From assembly GCA_964405335.1 (NCBI GenBank), contig CAYONP010000136.1:1-11581 (forward strand): a DNA stretch of 11,581 nucleotides, read 5' to 3'. Position 1 is the first letter of the stretch, and every line of letters starts with the position of its first letter. The notes beneath the pieces are model-generated. The model made no database searches. It saw only the letters and a program-made list of their open reading frames with translations, and had not been told where the DNA came from. Positions 1-6,601 of the stretch are shown here, piece by piece. The translations under genes were made by a program, and so were the position numbers. Source of the stretch: CAYONP01 sp964405335. Lineage in GTDB: Bacteria > Armatimonadota > UBA10988.

Positions 1-57
1 GGCCGCCGGACGGGCCGGCTGGCAACCCGACGCCCCCACCCCCTGCCCGACGGACGC

Positions 58-71
58 CGTAGCGGCGCGCT
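58..71 (-). repeat. Repeat module C, copy 1
   Basis: Read on the minus strand this 14-mer is AGCGCGCCGCTACG. It is identical to plus-strand 1749-1762 on the far side of the RNA ligase gene. The two copies are therefore inverted relative to each other and bracket that gene together with the 26-nt hairpin module. The match is short and GC-rich, so the pairing with the neighbouring module is what makes it notable. Confidence 0.5.
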
Positions 72-80
72 GCGCGCGCC

Positions 81-106
81 GGCCGCATCGGCGAGGCGGC
101 GCTACC
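81..106 (-). repeat. 26-nt hairpin repeat (module A), copy 1
   Basis: On the minus strand this reads GGTAGCGCC, GCC, TCGCCGA, TGC, GGCC. It matches the copy at 1625-1650 in 24 of 26 positions, in opposite orientation. The central part folds as a short-loop hairpin with one mismatched pair. It starts 12 bp past the stop codon of the rtcB-family gene, so it would lie in that gene's mRNA 3' end and could act as a stabilising or terminating structure. No T-run follows. Confidence 0.65.
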
Positions 107-117
107 GCCGTTGGCCG

Positions 118-1551
118 TCAGTCCTCCGCCGGCCCGCCGCGGGCCATCAGCACCAGGCGGGGCATGAACTCGGCCAGCGGGTCGACCAGGTCGCCCTGGG
201 CGGCCATCACCTGGCCGATCCGCTTGTATGCCTGCGGGCTCTCGTCCAGCCCGCCGGCGAGCAGCTCGACACCGCGCTCGCGCAGCCAGTCGCCCCGCTG
301 CTGGCGGGTCAGGCTCTTGGTCGCCGCCTTGCGGCTCATCTGCCGCCCGGCACCGTGTGCGGCCGAATGCAGCGACTCGGGCCGGCCGCGGCCACGGACC
401 ACGTAGCCCGGATCGCCCATGCTGCCGGGGATGACGCCCAGCACGCCCGGCCCGGCCGGCGTGGCGCCCTTGCGGTGGACCACCAGCGTCTCGCCATCGT
501 GCTCCTCGAGCCAGGCATAGTTGTGGTGGTTCTCGACCGTCGCCCGGACGGTCAGCCCGGCGGCGGCGGTGACATGCTGGTGGACCAGCTCGTGGTTCGC
601 AGCGGCGTAGCGGCCGGCCAGGGTCATCGCCGTCCAGTAGCTCTGGCCGGCGTCACTGGCCAGGTCGAGCCAGGCCAGGTGCTCGGCCTGGCGGGGCAGG
701 CGGCACTGGCCACGGGCGACGCTGGTGAACCAGGCCGCGATTTCGGCCCCCAGGCCGCGGCTGCCGCTGTGGCTGAGCAGTGCCAGATAGCGGCCCGGCG
801 GCAGGTCGACCTCGGCGATGCCCGACTCGCTGGTCAGCTCGCCGAACTCGACGAAGTGGTTGCCCGAGCCCGACGTGCCGAGCTGCGCCCAGGCCTTCGA
901 CTTGAGCTGCCGCAGCAGTTCGAGGCTCGACCAGGCCGGGTCGTCGAGCACCTCGTGCCGCCGGCGCGTCTCCGCCTCGAAGTGCGCGCCGACGCCGAAC
1001 CGCGTCTCTTCCCACAGCGCGCGTTTGAGCGAGTCGCGCCGGTCCTGCAGTGTGCCGAGCGGCTCATCAAAGATGCTGAGCCGCATGCGGCAGGCGATGT
1101 CGACGCCGACGGCGTACGGGATGACGCAACCGCGCGTGGCCAGCACGCCGCCGATGGGCAGGCCGTAGCCGACGTGGCCGTCGGGCATCTGCGCGCCGCG
1201 GACCGCGACCGGCAGCCGGCAGGCGGTCTCGAACTGCTCCAGGGTCCGCTCGTCCATCAGCTCGCGGCCCCACACCGCGTGCGGGACCAAGGTCTCGCGC
1301 AGCTCGTGGTACCCGGCGGCCGGCAGGCCGTCGTCATCACGGACGCCGGCGGCCAGCAGCGCTTCGGCCAGCGGGCCGAACAGGGCGTCGTCGCGGTAGT
1401 CGCCCGGCCGGCGCTTGACCTCGCGCAGCAGGTGACCGATCTTCTTCTTGCTGTTGCCGGCCCGGCGCAGGGCATCGGCCGCCTCGTGCGCGGCAGCCAG
1501 TACGGCTTCACCCTCGAACCCCAGCTCGACCAGGCTGTGTCGCACGGCCAT
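118..1551 (-). CDS. rtcB: RtcB-family RNA-splicing ligase
   Basis: Predicted 477-residue RNA ligase of the RtcB family, which joins 2',3'-cyclic phosphate (or 3'-phosphate) ends to 5'-OH ends using GTP and Mn2+. It is probably cytoplasmic and acts in RNA repair or tRNA splicing. Visible motifs are MPDGHVGYG (122-130), VGVDIAC with D151 and C154, GTSGSGNHF (225-233, H232), HSGSRGLG (261-268, H261), NHHNYAW (341-347), HRKGA (359-363), IPGSMG (374-379) and HGAGR (399-403). These supply the expected metal ligands, and H399 matches the histidine that is guanylylated in the family. The start at 1551 is chosen because AAGGAG lies 6 nt upstream. The longer reading frame to 1686 only adds repeat-derived low-complexity sequence. 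At 477 residues it is longer than E. coli RtcB (about 408) and carries an extra N-terminal helical stretch, so it may be a divergent paralogue. No rtcA or rtcR is present here. Confidence 0.93.
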   Translation of the reverse strand: MAVRHSLVELGFEGEAVLAAAHEAADALRRAGNSKKKIGHLLREVKRRPGDYRDDALFGPLAEALLAAGVRDDDGLPAAGYHELRETLVPHAVWGRELMDERTLEQFETACRLPVAVRGAQMPDGHVGYGLPIGGVLATRGCVIPYAVGVDIACRMRLSIFDEPLGTLQDRRDSLKRALWEETRFGVGAHFEAETRRRHEVLDDPAWSSLELLRQLKSKAWAQLGTSGSGNHFVEFGELTSESGIAEVDLPPGRYLALLSHSGSRGLGAEIAAWFTSVARGQCRLPRQAEHLAWLDLASDAGQSYWTAMTLAGRYAAANHELVHQHVTAAAGLTVRATVENHHNYAWLEEHDGETLVVHRKGATPAGPGVLGVIPGSMGDPGYVVRGRGRPESLHSAAHGAGRQMSRKAATKSLTRQQRGDWLRERGVELLAGGLDESPQAYKRIGQVMAAQGDLVDPLAEFMPRLVLMARGGPAED

Positions 1552-1624
1552 GACAGGCTCCTTGGTTGGTGGTGCGGAAGAGGGATCTAGCGAAGGAGGC
1601 GCGGAGTTGGTTCCCGGCGGTGCG

Positions 1625-1650
1625 GGTAGGGCCGCCTCGCCGAGGCGGCC
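1625..1650 (+). repeat. 26-nt hairpin repeat (module A), copy 2
   Basis: Reads GGTAGGGCC, GCC, TCGCCGA, GGC, GGCC. Bases 1630-1650 form a perfect 10+1+10 palindrome, which as RNA gives an 8-bp stem with a 5-nt loop. It lies between the DUF2203 and rtcB-family genes, upstream of the ligase gene. Compared with copy 3, the three inner stem pairs differ on both sides in a compensatory way. Confidence 0.8.
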
Positions 1651-1651
1651 G

Positions 1652-1743
1652 GTGCGGGCGGCGACGCCCGCGCCCCGGGCGAGCACCGGCCCGTTCGGCG
1701 AACGGGCCCTACCGTGCGGGCGGGGACGCCCGCGCCCCGGGCG
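1652..1743 (+). repeat. Pair of 30-bp direct repeats (module B)
   Basis: Positions 1652-1681 and 1714-1743 are direct repeats matching at 29 of 30 bases, 62 bp apart start to start. Each contains a 7-bp inverted repeat GCGGGCG / CGCCCGC around a 4-nt loop (GCGA in the first, GGGA in the second), so the single difference falls in the loop. Each is followed by CGAG or CGCGAG. Together with module A they fill most of the 206-bp gap between the DUF2203 and RNA ligase genes (1552-1757). I see no gene in that gap. Confidence 0.8.
1688..1713 (-). repeat. 26-nt hairpin repeat (module A), copy 3
   Basis: On the minus strand it reads GGTAGGGCC, CGT, TCGCCGA, ACG, GGCC. Bases 1688-1708 form a perfect 10+1+10 palindrome. 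The outer stem and loop are the same as in copy 2, but inner stem GCC/GGC is replaced by CGT/ACG, so pairing is kept. It directly abuts the second module B copy. Confidence 0.8.
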
Positions 1744-1748
1744 CGAGT

Positions 1749-1762
1749 AGCGCGCCGCTACG
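1749..1762 (+). repeat. Repeat module C, copy 2
   Basis: The 14-mer AGCGCGCCGCTACG is the inverted partner of 58-71. It forms part of the self-complementary stretch GTAGCG-CGC-CGCTAC (1748-1762). Its CTA at 1758-1760, read on the minus strand, is the TAG stop codon of the DUF2203 gene, so gene and repeat overlap here. Confidence 0.55.
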
Positions 1763-2165
1763 AGCGAGTGCGTCGCCGTAGCGGACGGCGGCCGCTGTAG
1801 CCGGCGTCGAGGGTGTGCCAGTGGCCGACCTCATCCTCGCCGAGCTCCCAGCAGAGGAAGACCTCCTCGCCGGTCTCGGGCAGGAGGTGGGGGAAGTCAC
1901 ACAGGCCGCGGGGCAGGTTCTTGACCAGCACGCCGCTGCCGGCAATCAGGCGGGCGGTTTGCTGCCACTCCCAGCTCAGGCGCAGGTAGTCGGCCAGCTT
2001 CGGCCCGCCGATGCAGTTGCGGCTCTGGGCGAGCAGCTCGCGGTGCTCGGTGAACAGCGGCTCGAGCTGCTCGTCGAGCCGCCGCAACGTGTGCAGCCAG
2101 CGGCGCAGCGAGGGCAGCAGCGCATTCGCCTCGTCGACGGTGAAATGGCGTTCGAACTCCCACAT
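1758..2165 (-). CDS. DUF2203 family protein
   Basis: A 135-residue protein of unknown function matching the DUF2203 pattern: FTVDEANALLPSL near the N-terminus (8-20), a charged, probably helical middle, then GVLVKNLPRGLCDFP (78-92) and a conserved C-terminal block with LCWELGE, HWHTLD and AGY (about 104-123). No signal peptide or membrane segment is seen. The ATG at 2165 is preferred because GGGAGG lies 11 nt upstream and the family motif follows at once; a TTG at 2189 is possible but less likely. It lies 47 bp downstream of the Fur-family gene on the same strand and could be co-transcribed with it. The last six residues (RRRTRS) and the stop read into the adjacent GC-rich repeat DNA and probably do not belong to the ancestral domain. 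Confidence 0.85.
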   Translation of the reverse strand: MWEFERHFTVDEANALLPSLRRWLHTLRRLDEQLEPLFTEHRELLAQSRNCIGGPKLADYLRLSWEWQQTARLIAGSGVLVKNLPRGLCDFPHLLPETGEEVFLCWELGEDEVGHWHTLDAGYSGRRPLRRRTRS

Positions 2166-2212
2166 CCGGCCAGTTGCCTCCCAGTTCAATCAAGTTCGGC
2201 GACGCTCGCGGC

Positions 2213-2644
2213 TCAGGAGCGTTGACAATCGCTGCAGATGCCGGTGATCACCAGCCGATGCCCCGAGGCGACGAAGCCGTGCTCATCGAACGCCTGCTGG
2301 TACATCCGCGGGATGAATGTGTTCTCGACCTCGATGATCGTTCCACATTCCAGACAGATGATGTGATCGTGGGCCGGTTCACCGTAGACATTCTCATAAC
2401 GCGCCGCACCGTCGGGGAAGTGCCGCACCTGGGCCAGACCCGAATCGACCAGCATCTTGAGCGTGCGGTAGACCGTCGCCAGGCCGACGCGCTCTTCGCC
2501 GTCGGACAGTTGATGATACAACTCCTCGGCGCTCAGGTGGCCCTCGGATTCGAGGAACCGGTCGGCGATGGCCAGGCGCTGGCGGGTCAACTTGAGGCCG
2601 TTCTCGGCGAGGTGCTGTCGGAGGATGCGCATCTCGGGCCTCAT
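2213..2644 (-). CDS. fur: Fur-family metal-responsive transcriptional regulator
   Basis: A 143-residue DNA-binding repressor of the Fur/Zur/PerR family. The N-terminal winged helix spans about 1-85, with LKLTRQRLAI (17-26), HLSAEELY (36-43) and the recognition-helix signature VGLATVYRTLKML (53-65). The C-terminal dimerisation and metal domain begins with HDHIICLECG (92-101). C97/C100 and C137/C140 form two CxxC pairs typical of the structural zinc site, and H36, E84, H92 and H94 are candidates for the sensory metal site. E84 sits where PerR has its oxidation-related Asp, and the segment CGTIIEVEN resembles iron-responsive Fur, so Fur is favoured over PerR or Zur without proof. The ATG at 2644 has GGGGAG 6 nt upstream. 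It is transcribed divergently from the lipoprotein gene across 120 bp. Confidence 0.92.
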   Translation of the reverse strand: MRPEMRILRQHLAENGLKLTRQRLAIADRFLESEGHLSAEELYHQLSDGEERVGLATVYRTLKMLVDSGLAQVRHFPDGAARYENVYGEPAHDHIICLECGTIIEVENTFIPRMYQQAFDEHGFVASGHRLVITGICSDCQRS

Positions 2645-2764
2645 GGTTGACTCCCCGCGCCGGCAGCGGATTCGCCCAGGCCGAGCCGTCTCCTGCCGAG
2701 GTCGAACCGGCGCCGTGGCGAACCAGCCCGACCGCGGCGCGTCTGTCGCCGTGGGAGTCTCGCC
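2645..2764. promoter_or_regulatory. Divergent intergenic region, fur / lipoprotein gene
   Basis: This 120-bp gap must hold the start signals of both divergent units. It contains the two ribosome-binding sites: GGGGAG for fur on the minus strand, and GGGAG 7 nt before the ATG at 2765. A TTGACT at 2647-2652 is the only -35-like hexamer, and no good -10 hexamer follows. No AT-rich Fur-box palindrome is visible, so autoregulation by a classical Fur box is not supported. Confidence 0.4.
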
Positions 2765-4381
2765 ATGCGCCGTCACTTGCTCGCCGTCGCCGTGCTCCTC
2801 ATGCTGGCCGGCTGCGGCGACAGCGGCACGGCGCTGGGCGATGTGATCGGCCGCGTGCTGGCCGGCGGCGCACCCGTCGCCGGCGTCACTGCGCGGCTGG
2901 CCGGTACCGGCATCACCGCCGTCAGCGGCGACGACGGCGGCTTCCGGCTCGACGGCGTGCCGAACGGCAACCACACGGTGCAGCTCGAACGCCTGCTCGA
3001 CGGACGGCTCCAAATTGCCGACAGCCCGCTGTTCCGCTTTGCCGGCGAGACGGTCGACCTGGGCGACCTGACCATCCGCGACGCCGGCACGGGCGGCCGC
3101 GACGTGGGCGAGATCACTGGCCGCATCCTGGACGACGCGGGCGAGCCGATCCTCGGCGCCGGCGTCGAGCTGTCCGACGGCGCGGGCCTGGTCCAGACCA
3201 CGCGCAGCGGCACACAGGGCGGCTATGCCTTCCGCAACGTCTCGCCCGGTACCTACCGCGTCGCCGCCATCTTCCGCGCCGGCGACGAGTTGCTCGAGGG
3301 CGCCCGCGAGGCTCTGGTGGTCGCCCGCGGACTCGAGGCGCGACTGCTCCAGGCGGTCGACCTGGTGCTCGCCGACGGTGCCGACCTCGGCGGACTCGAG
3401 GGCACGGTGACCGACTCGCGCGGCGACCCGATCGCCGGGGCGACCGTCAGTGTCAGCCTCCGCGGCGATGCCGATGAGCCGCCGATCGCGGTCTATACCG
3501 CGGTCACCAACGCCCTCGGCGCCTATGCCCTGACCGCCCTGCCCGGCACCGGCGAAGAGGCGGCGGTGACCGCCGGCGCAGCGGGCTTCGCCGGCGTGGG
3601 CGCCGCGGTCTCCATCCGCGGTGGCAGCGTGGTCCGCCTCGACTTCGAGCTGGCCGGCCAGGCACCGGTGGCGCAGCGGCCGCCGACTGGAATCAGCGGG
3701 CTGGCGTTGACCTATCCGATTGGCGGCGGGCCGGCGGCCCGGGCGCTGGCCGCGGCGCGGCATCCCGAGCTCGCCGCCGCCTCCACTCGCGCCGCGCCGC
3801 CCGAGACGCTGATTGAGGTGCTCGTCGGCTACACGCCGGTCAACGGCGCCGACACCGTCGGCCAGGTGCTCTATCGCTCGCCGTTCAGCGACCGCGGGGG
3901 CTATGTCGAGGTGGCCCGCAGCGGCTCACCCAGCGCCACGCAGGTCGCCGACCTGTCGGGCGCGCTGAGCATCGCCACCGACTACTCGTACCGACTGACC
4001 AGCCTGGCCGCCGACGGGCGCGAGAGCGAGCTGAGCGAGGTGGCCGACGTGCGGCCGCTCGAGCGGCTGGTCGCCACCGCGCCGGCCGACGGCGCGACCG
4101 ACGTCGATCCGGCGGTCTTCGCCTTCGAGTGGCGTGACGTCGACCAGGCGGCCGCCTATCAGGTGATGCTGTTCGACCGCCGGCCCGGCCTGGCTGGCGA
4201 GCCGGTCTACACCAGCCCGGTGCTCAACGGCGGGACGCTGCGCCACCTCTACGCCGGGCCGGCGCTCGAGCCGGCCGGCGAGTACTTCTGGTCGGTGGTG
4301 GCGTTCAACCAACTCGACCCCCAGCGCGCGACGGCGGAGAGCTATAGCGCTATCATGCGGTTCACCACGGGCACGCCGTGA
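2765..4381 (+). CDS. Lipoprotein with repeated carboxypeptidase-regulatory-like and fibronectin-like domains
   Basis: A 538-residue exported lipoprotein. The N-terminus MRRHLLAVAVLLMLAGC is a clear lipoprotein signal with lipobox LAGC, so C17 would be acylated. Three beta-sandwich repeats of the CarboxypepD_reg type follow at about 25-105, 115-202 and 209-296, each with the pattern G-x-V-x-D/A-x-G-x-P-[IV]-x-G-A, then a G-x-[FY]-x-[FL] turn (GGFRLDGVPNG, GGYAFRNVSPG, GAYALTALPG). After an Ala/Pro-rich linker, about 348-431 and 432-535 look like fibronectin III-like modules (YSYRLTSLAADGRES; YFWSVVAFNQ). No catalytic motif is seen, so a structural, adhesive or ligand-binding surface role is inferred. 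The start is supported by the lipobox and by GGGAG 7 nt upstream. It is the first gene of a tightly spaced plus-strand unit and ends 24 bp before the UbiD-family gene. Confidence 0.88.
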   Translation: MRRHLLAVAVLLMLAGCGDSGTALGDVIGRVLAGGAPVAGVTARLAGTGITAVSGDDGGFRLDGVPNGNHTVQLERLLDGRLQIADSPLFRFAGETVDLGDLTIRDAGTGGRDVGEITGRILDDAGEPILGAGVELSDGAGLVQTTRSGTQGGYAFRNVSPGTYRVAAIFRAGDELLEGAREALVVARGLEARLLQAVDLVLADGADLGGLEGTVTDSRGDPIAGATVSVSLRGDADEPPIAVYTAVTNALGAYALTALPGTGEEAAVTAGAAGFAGVGAAVSIRGGSVVRLDFELAGQAPVAQRPPTGISGLALTYPIGGGPAARALAAARHPELAAASTRAAPPETLIEVLVGYTPVNGADTVGQVLYRSPFSDRGGYVEVARSGSPSATQVADLSGALSIATDYSYRLTSLAADGRESELSEVADVRPLERLVATAPADGATDVDPAVFAFEWRDVDQAAAYQVMLFDRRPGLAGEPVYTSPVLNGGTLRHLYAGPALEPAGEYFWSVVAFNQLDPQRATAESYSAIMRFTTGTP

Positions 4382-4405
4382 GCGGCCTGCCCCGGCGGGT
4401 GAAGC

Positions 4406-5893
4406 ATGAGGTTCAACACCTGGCGTGAGTTCCTGACCGAGCTCGAACAGCGCGGCGACCTGGTGCGCATCGCGCGCGAGGTCGACCCGGTGCTCGAGAT
4501 CACCGCCATCGCCGACCGCTGCGTCAAGCGCGACGGGCCGGCGCTGCTGTTCGAGCGGCCCAAGGGCTCGGACATCCCCGTCGCCATCAACACCTTCGCG
4601 GCCAAACGGCGGATGCACCTGGCGCTCGGCGTCGAGCAGGTCGACGAGATCGCCGCGCGGATCGAGAAGCTGCTCACGCTGCCGCAAGCGCTTGGGCGGA
4701 TGAGCCTGGGTGAGAAGCTCCGCGCCGGCCTCGACGCCCTCGGACTGCTGCCCAAGCTGCGGCCGAAGCTGGTCGGTCGCGGGCGCTGCCAGGAGGTGGT
4801 CCGCCAGGGCGACGAGGTCGACCTGACTACGCTGCCGGTGTTGCACTGCTGGCCGCAGGACGGCGGGCGGTTCATCACCTTGCCGCTGGTGTTCACCCGC
4901 GACCGGCGCACCGGCGCGCGCAACTGCGGCATGTACCGGCTGCAGGTCTACGACTGCAACACGACCGGCATGCACTGGCATCTGCACAAGGGCACCAGCC
5001 GGTCTTACCAGGACTACGAGGCGGCCGGCGAGCGGATGGAGGTCGCCGTCGCGCTCGGCGGCGAGCCGCACCTGACCTACTGCGCTACGGCACCGCTGCC
5101 CGACGGCATCGACGAGATGATGCTCGCCGGCTTCATCGCCGAACGGCCGGTCGAGATGGTCCGCTGCAAGACCGTCGATCTGGAGGTGCCGGCCAACGCC
5201 GAAATCGTGCTCGAGGGCTATGTCGAGCCGGGCGAGCGCCGGCGCGAAGGGCCGTTCGGTGACCACACCGGTTTCTACAGCCTGGCCGACGACTACCCGG
5301 TCTTCCACGTCACCGCGCTGACCCACTGTGCCGAGCCGCTCTACCCGACGATCGTCGTCGGCAAGCCGCCGATGGAGGACACCTTCCTCGGCTGGGCCAC
5401 CGGCCGCATCTTCCTGCCGCTGATCAAGCTCACCGTGCCCGAGGTGGTCGACCTCGCGATGCCGCTGGCCGGCGTGTTCCACAACTGCGTGGTGGTCAGC
5501 ATCGACAAGCGCTACCCGATGCACGCGCGCAAGGTTTGTTACGCTGTCTGGGGCACCGGGCAGTTGGCCCTGTCGAAGTTCGTCATCGTGGTCGACCAGC
5601 AGGTCGACGTGCATGACGAGCAGGCGGTGATGTTCCATGTCTGGAACAGCGTCGACCCGCGGCGCGACACCTTCTGCGTCGACGGCCCGCTCGACGCCCT
5701 CGACCACACCTGCCCGCAGCCGGCGTGGGGCTCGAAGATGGGCATCGACGCAACGAAGAAGTGGCCCGGCGAGGGCTTCGCGCGCGACTGGCCCGACGAA
5801 ATCGACATGAGCCCGGAGGTGACGGAGCGGGTCGAGGCGATGTGGTCCGAGCTGGGCCTCGAGCTCGGGCGGCTGCCCTGGGAGTTGGGGTAG
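4406..5893 (+). CDS. ubiD: UbiD-family prenyl-FMN-dependent decarboxylase
   Basis: A 495-residue protein, the usual length for UbiD (E. coli about 497). The family decarboxylates aromatic or unsaturated acids reversibly with prenylated FMN made by UbiX; typical roles are ubiquinone or menaquinone synthesis and aromatic acid metabolism. The signature GARNCGMYRLQ (170-180) provides N173 for metal binding and R178. E270 and E275 in EIVLEGYVEPGE complete the Arg-Glu-Glu catalytic set with the same spacing as in characterised members. Further conserved blocks are GMHWHLHKG (188-196), GPFGDHTGFY (282-291), KRYPMHARKV (368-377) and SKMGIDATKKWPGE (443-456). No ubiX partner or other quinone gene lies in the window, so the substrate cannot be decided; the C-terminal GEGFARDWPDEI segment reminds me of menaquinone-type members, but that is from memory. 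The Shine-Dalgarno sequence is weak (GGGTGA just upstream of the ATG). Confidence 0.93.
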   Translation: MRFNTWREFLTELEQRGDLVRIAREVDPVLEITAIADRCVKRDGPALLFERPKGSDIPVAINTFAAKRRMHLALGVEQVDEIAARIEKLLTLPQALGRMSLGEKLRAGLDALGLLPKLRPKLVGRGRCQEVVRQGDEVDLTTLPVLHCWPQDGGRFITLPLVFTRDRRTGARNCGMYRLQVYDCNTTGMHWHLHKGTSRSYQDYEAAGERMEVAVALGGEPHLTYCATAPLPDGIDEMMLAGFIAERPVEMVRCKTVDLEVPANAEIVLEGYVEPGERRREGPFGDHTGFYSLADDYPVFHVTALTHCAEPLYPTIVVGKPPMEDTFLGWATGRIFLPLIKLTVPEVVDLAMPLAGVFHNCVVVSIDKRYPMHARKVCYAVWGTGQLALSKFVIVVDQQVDVHDEQAVMFHVWNSVDPRRDTFCVDGPLDALDHTCPQPAWGSKMGIDATKKWPGEGFARDWPDEIDMSPEVTERVEAMWSELGLELGRLPWELG

Positions 5894-5894
5894 A

Positions 5895-6350
5895 ATGGCG
5901 GTGCACCGCGCGGAGACCTACCGCGAGGCGGCGAAGGAGCATGCCCTCCTCGCGCGGCGGCTGCACGACGAGTGGCACGAGTATGCTGCGGCCCACTACT
6001 GGGCCGGACTGGCGGTCGAGTGCATGTTGCGCGCCTACCGACTGAGGCACTCGCCTGGGTTCGACAGCCGGCACGATGTGCTCGGGCTGGTACACGAGGC
6101 ACGGTTCTACGCCTCGCTTACCGACGAGCTGCAACAGCAAGCGAGCGCAGCGATCGGTGAGGTGGCCATGCGGTGGCGCAACGACCATCGCTATCGAAGC
6201 AAGCGGATGCTGCTCCGCTGGCTGCGCGACGAGGCGCTGGACCGGCGGGTCCGTGGTGACCGTCTGAAGTTCAGCAGCCGGCAGGTCGTTGACGCCGCTC
6301 TGGTGGTCGTGCAGATCGGAGACCGAGCATGGCTTTCGACGCCGCTTTGA
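5895..6350 (+). CDS. HEPN-domain protein
   Basis: A 151-residue, mostly helical protein. The stretch YWAGLAVECMLRAY (35-48) followed by DSRHDVLGLVHEA (57-69) is the typical HEPN pattern: a helix with Gly and Glu-Cys, then a helix beginning with a His-Asp pair. WRNDHRYRS (94-102) matches the later Trp..Arg-Tyr segment. An R-x4-H arrangement (R93, H98) exists, but not in the clear RNxxxH form of HEPN ribonucleases, so nuclease activity is uncertain. HEPN proteins act in toxin-antitoxin and defence systems or as nucleotide/RNA-binding adaptors. The ATG sits one base after the UbiD stop codon, and the 3' end overlaps the next small gene by 22 bp, indicating translational coupling to both. No nucleotidyltransferase (MNT) partner is encoded beside it. 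Confidence 0.75.
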   Translation: MAVHRAETYREAAKEHALLARRLHDEWHEYAAAHYWAGLAVECMLRAYRLRHSPGFDSRHDVLGLVHEARFYASLTDELQQQASAAIGEVAMRWRNDHRYRSKRMLLRWLRDEALDRRVRGDRLKFSSRQVVDAALVVVQIGDRAWLSTPL

Positions 6351-6589
6351 CCGAGTGGCTGGGGACCGAGTTCCCCGGCGCCGAGCTGGTCGACTTCGGG
6401 TTCGATCCTGGCGGGCGCGTCGCCGGCGTGGTCGCCTGGACCGGGTTCGACGGGCTGGCGCAGATCGACCGGCAGCAGAGGCTGTGGGCGGCGCTACGGG
6501 AGCGCTTCGATCGCGACGATCTGCGGCTGGTCGGTATGATCCTCACCTTCACCCCCCGCGAACTCCAGTCCATCGACGCCGACCGCTGA
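6329..6589 (+). CDS. Small BolA-like protein, HEPN partner
   Basis: An 86-residue protein starting 22 bp inside the end of the HEPN gene in another frame, with its own Shine-Dalgarno GGAG 7 nt before the ATG. By eye, its layout follows the BolA fold: an N-terminal helix (ALTEWLGTEFPGAEL, 6-20), two beta strands (VDFGFDPGGRVAGVVAWTGF), then FDGLAQIDRQQRLWAALRE (40-58), comparable to the F-x-G-x-x-x-x-x-R-x-R-x-[IV]-Y helix of BolA, and a final LVGMILTFTPREL strand-helix (67-79) comparable to BolA's HALxxxTYTxxEW. The BolA metal-ligand His/Cys positions are absent (DRQ instead of RHR). It is therefore either a degenerate BolA-like protein or an unrelated alpha-beta protein with the same pattern. 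Tight coupling suggests it works with the HEPN protein. Confidence 0.7.
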   Translation: MAFDAALTEWLGTEFPGAELVDFGFDPGGRVAGVVAWTGFDGLAQIDRQQRLWAALRERFDRDDLRLVGMILTFTPRELQSIDADR

Positions 6590-6601
6590 TCGGGGGCCGC
6601 G

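Noticed and set aside
355..1590. 411-codon open frame on the plus strand antisense to the RNA ligase gene
   Set aside because: The translation is compositionally biased with no motif, and the opposite strand carries every RtcB signature; long antisense frames are common in very GC-rich DNA.
1552..1686. 45-residue N-terminal extension of the RtcB-family protein
   Set aside because: It runs into the repeat array, is Ala/Pro/Gly-rich, and a good AAGGAG precedes the internal ATG at 1551.
1625..1762. CRISPR array
   Set aside because: Only two direct repeats, each with internal hairpins, separated by another palindromic repeat instead of unique spacers; no cas genes.
2645..3763. N-terminal extension of Fur upstream to 3763 on the minus strand
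   Set aside because: It would run antisense through the divergent lipoprotein gene; normal Fur length and GGGGAG support the ATG at 2644.
3926..5707. 593-codon antisense frame under the lipoprotein and ubiD-family genes
   Set aside because: Low-complexity Val/Asp/Arg/His-rich translation with no domain; the plus strand encodes clear conserved families there.
5895..6589. Classical HEPN-MNT toxin-antitoxin pair
   Set aside because: The partner gene lacks the nucleotidyltransferase GSxARG...DxD motif.
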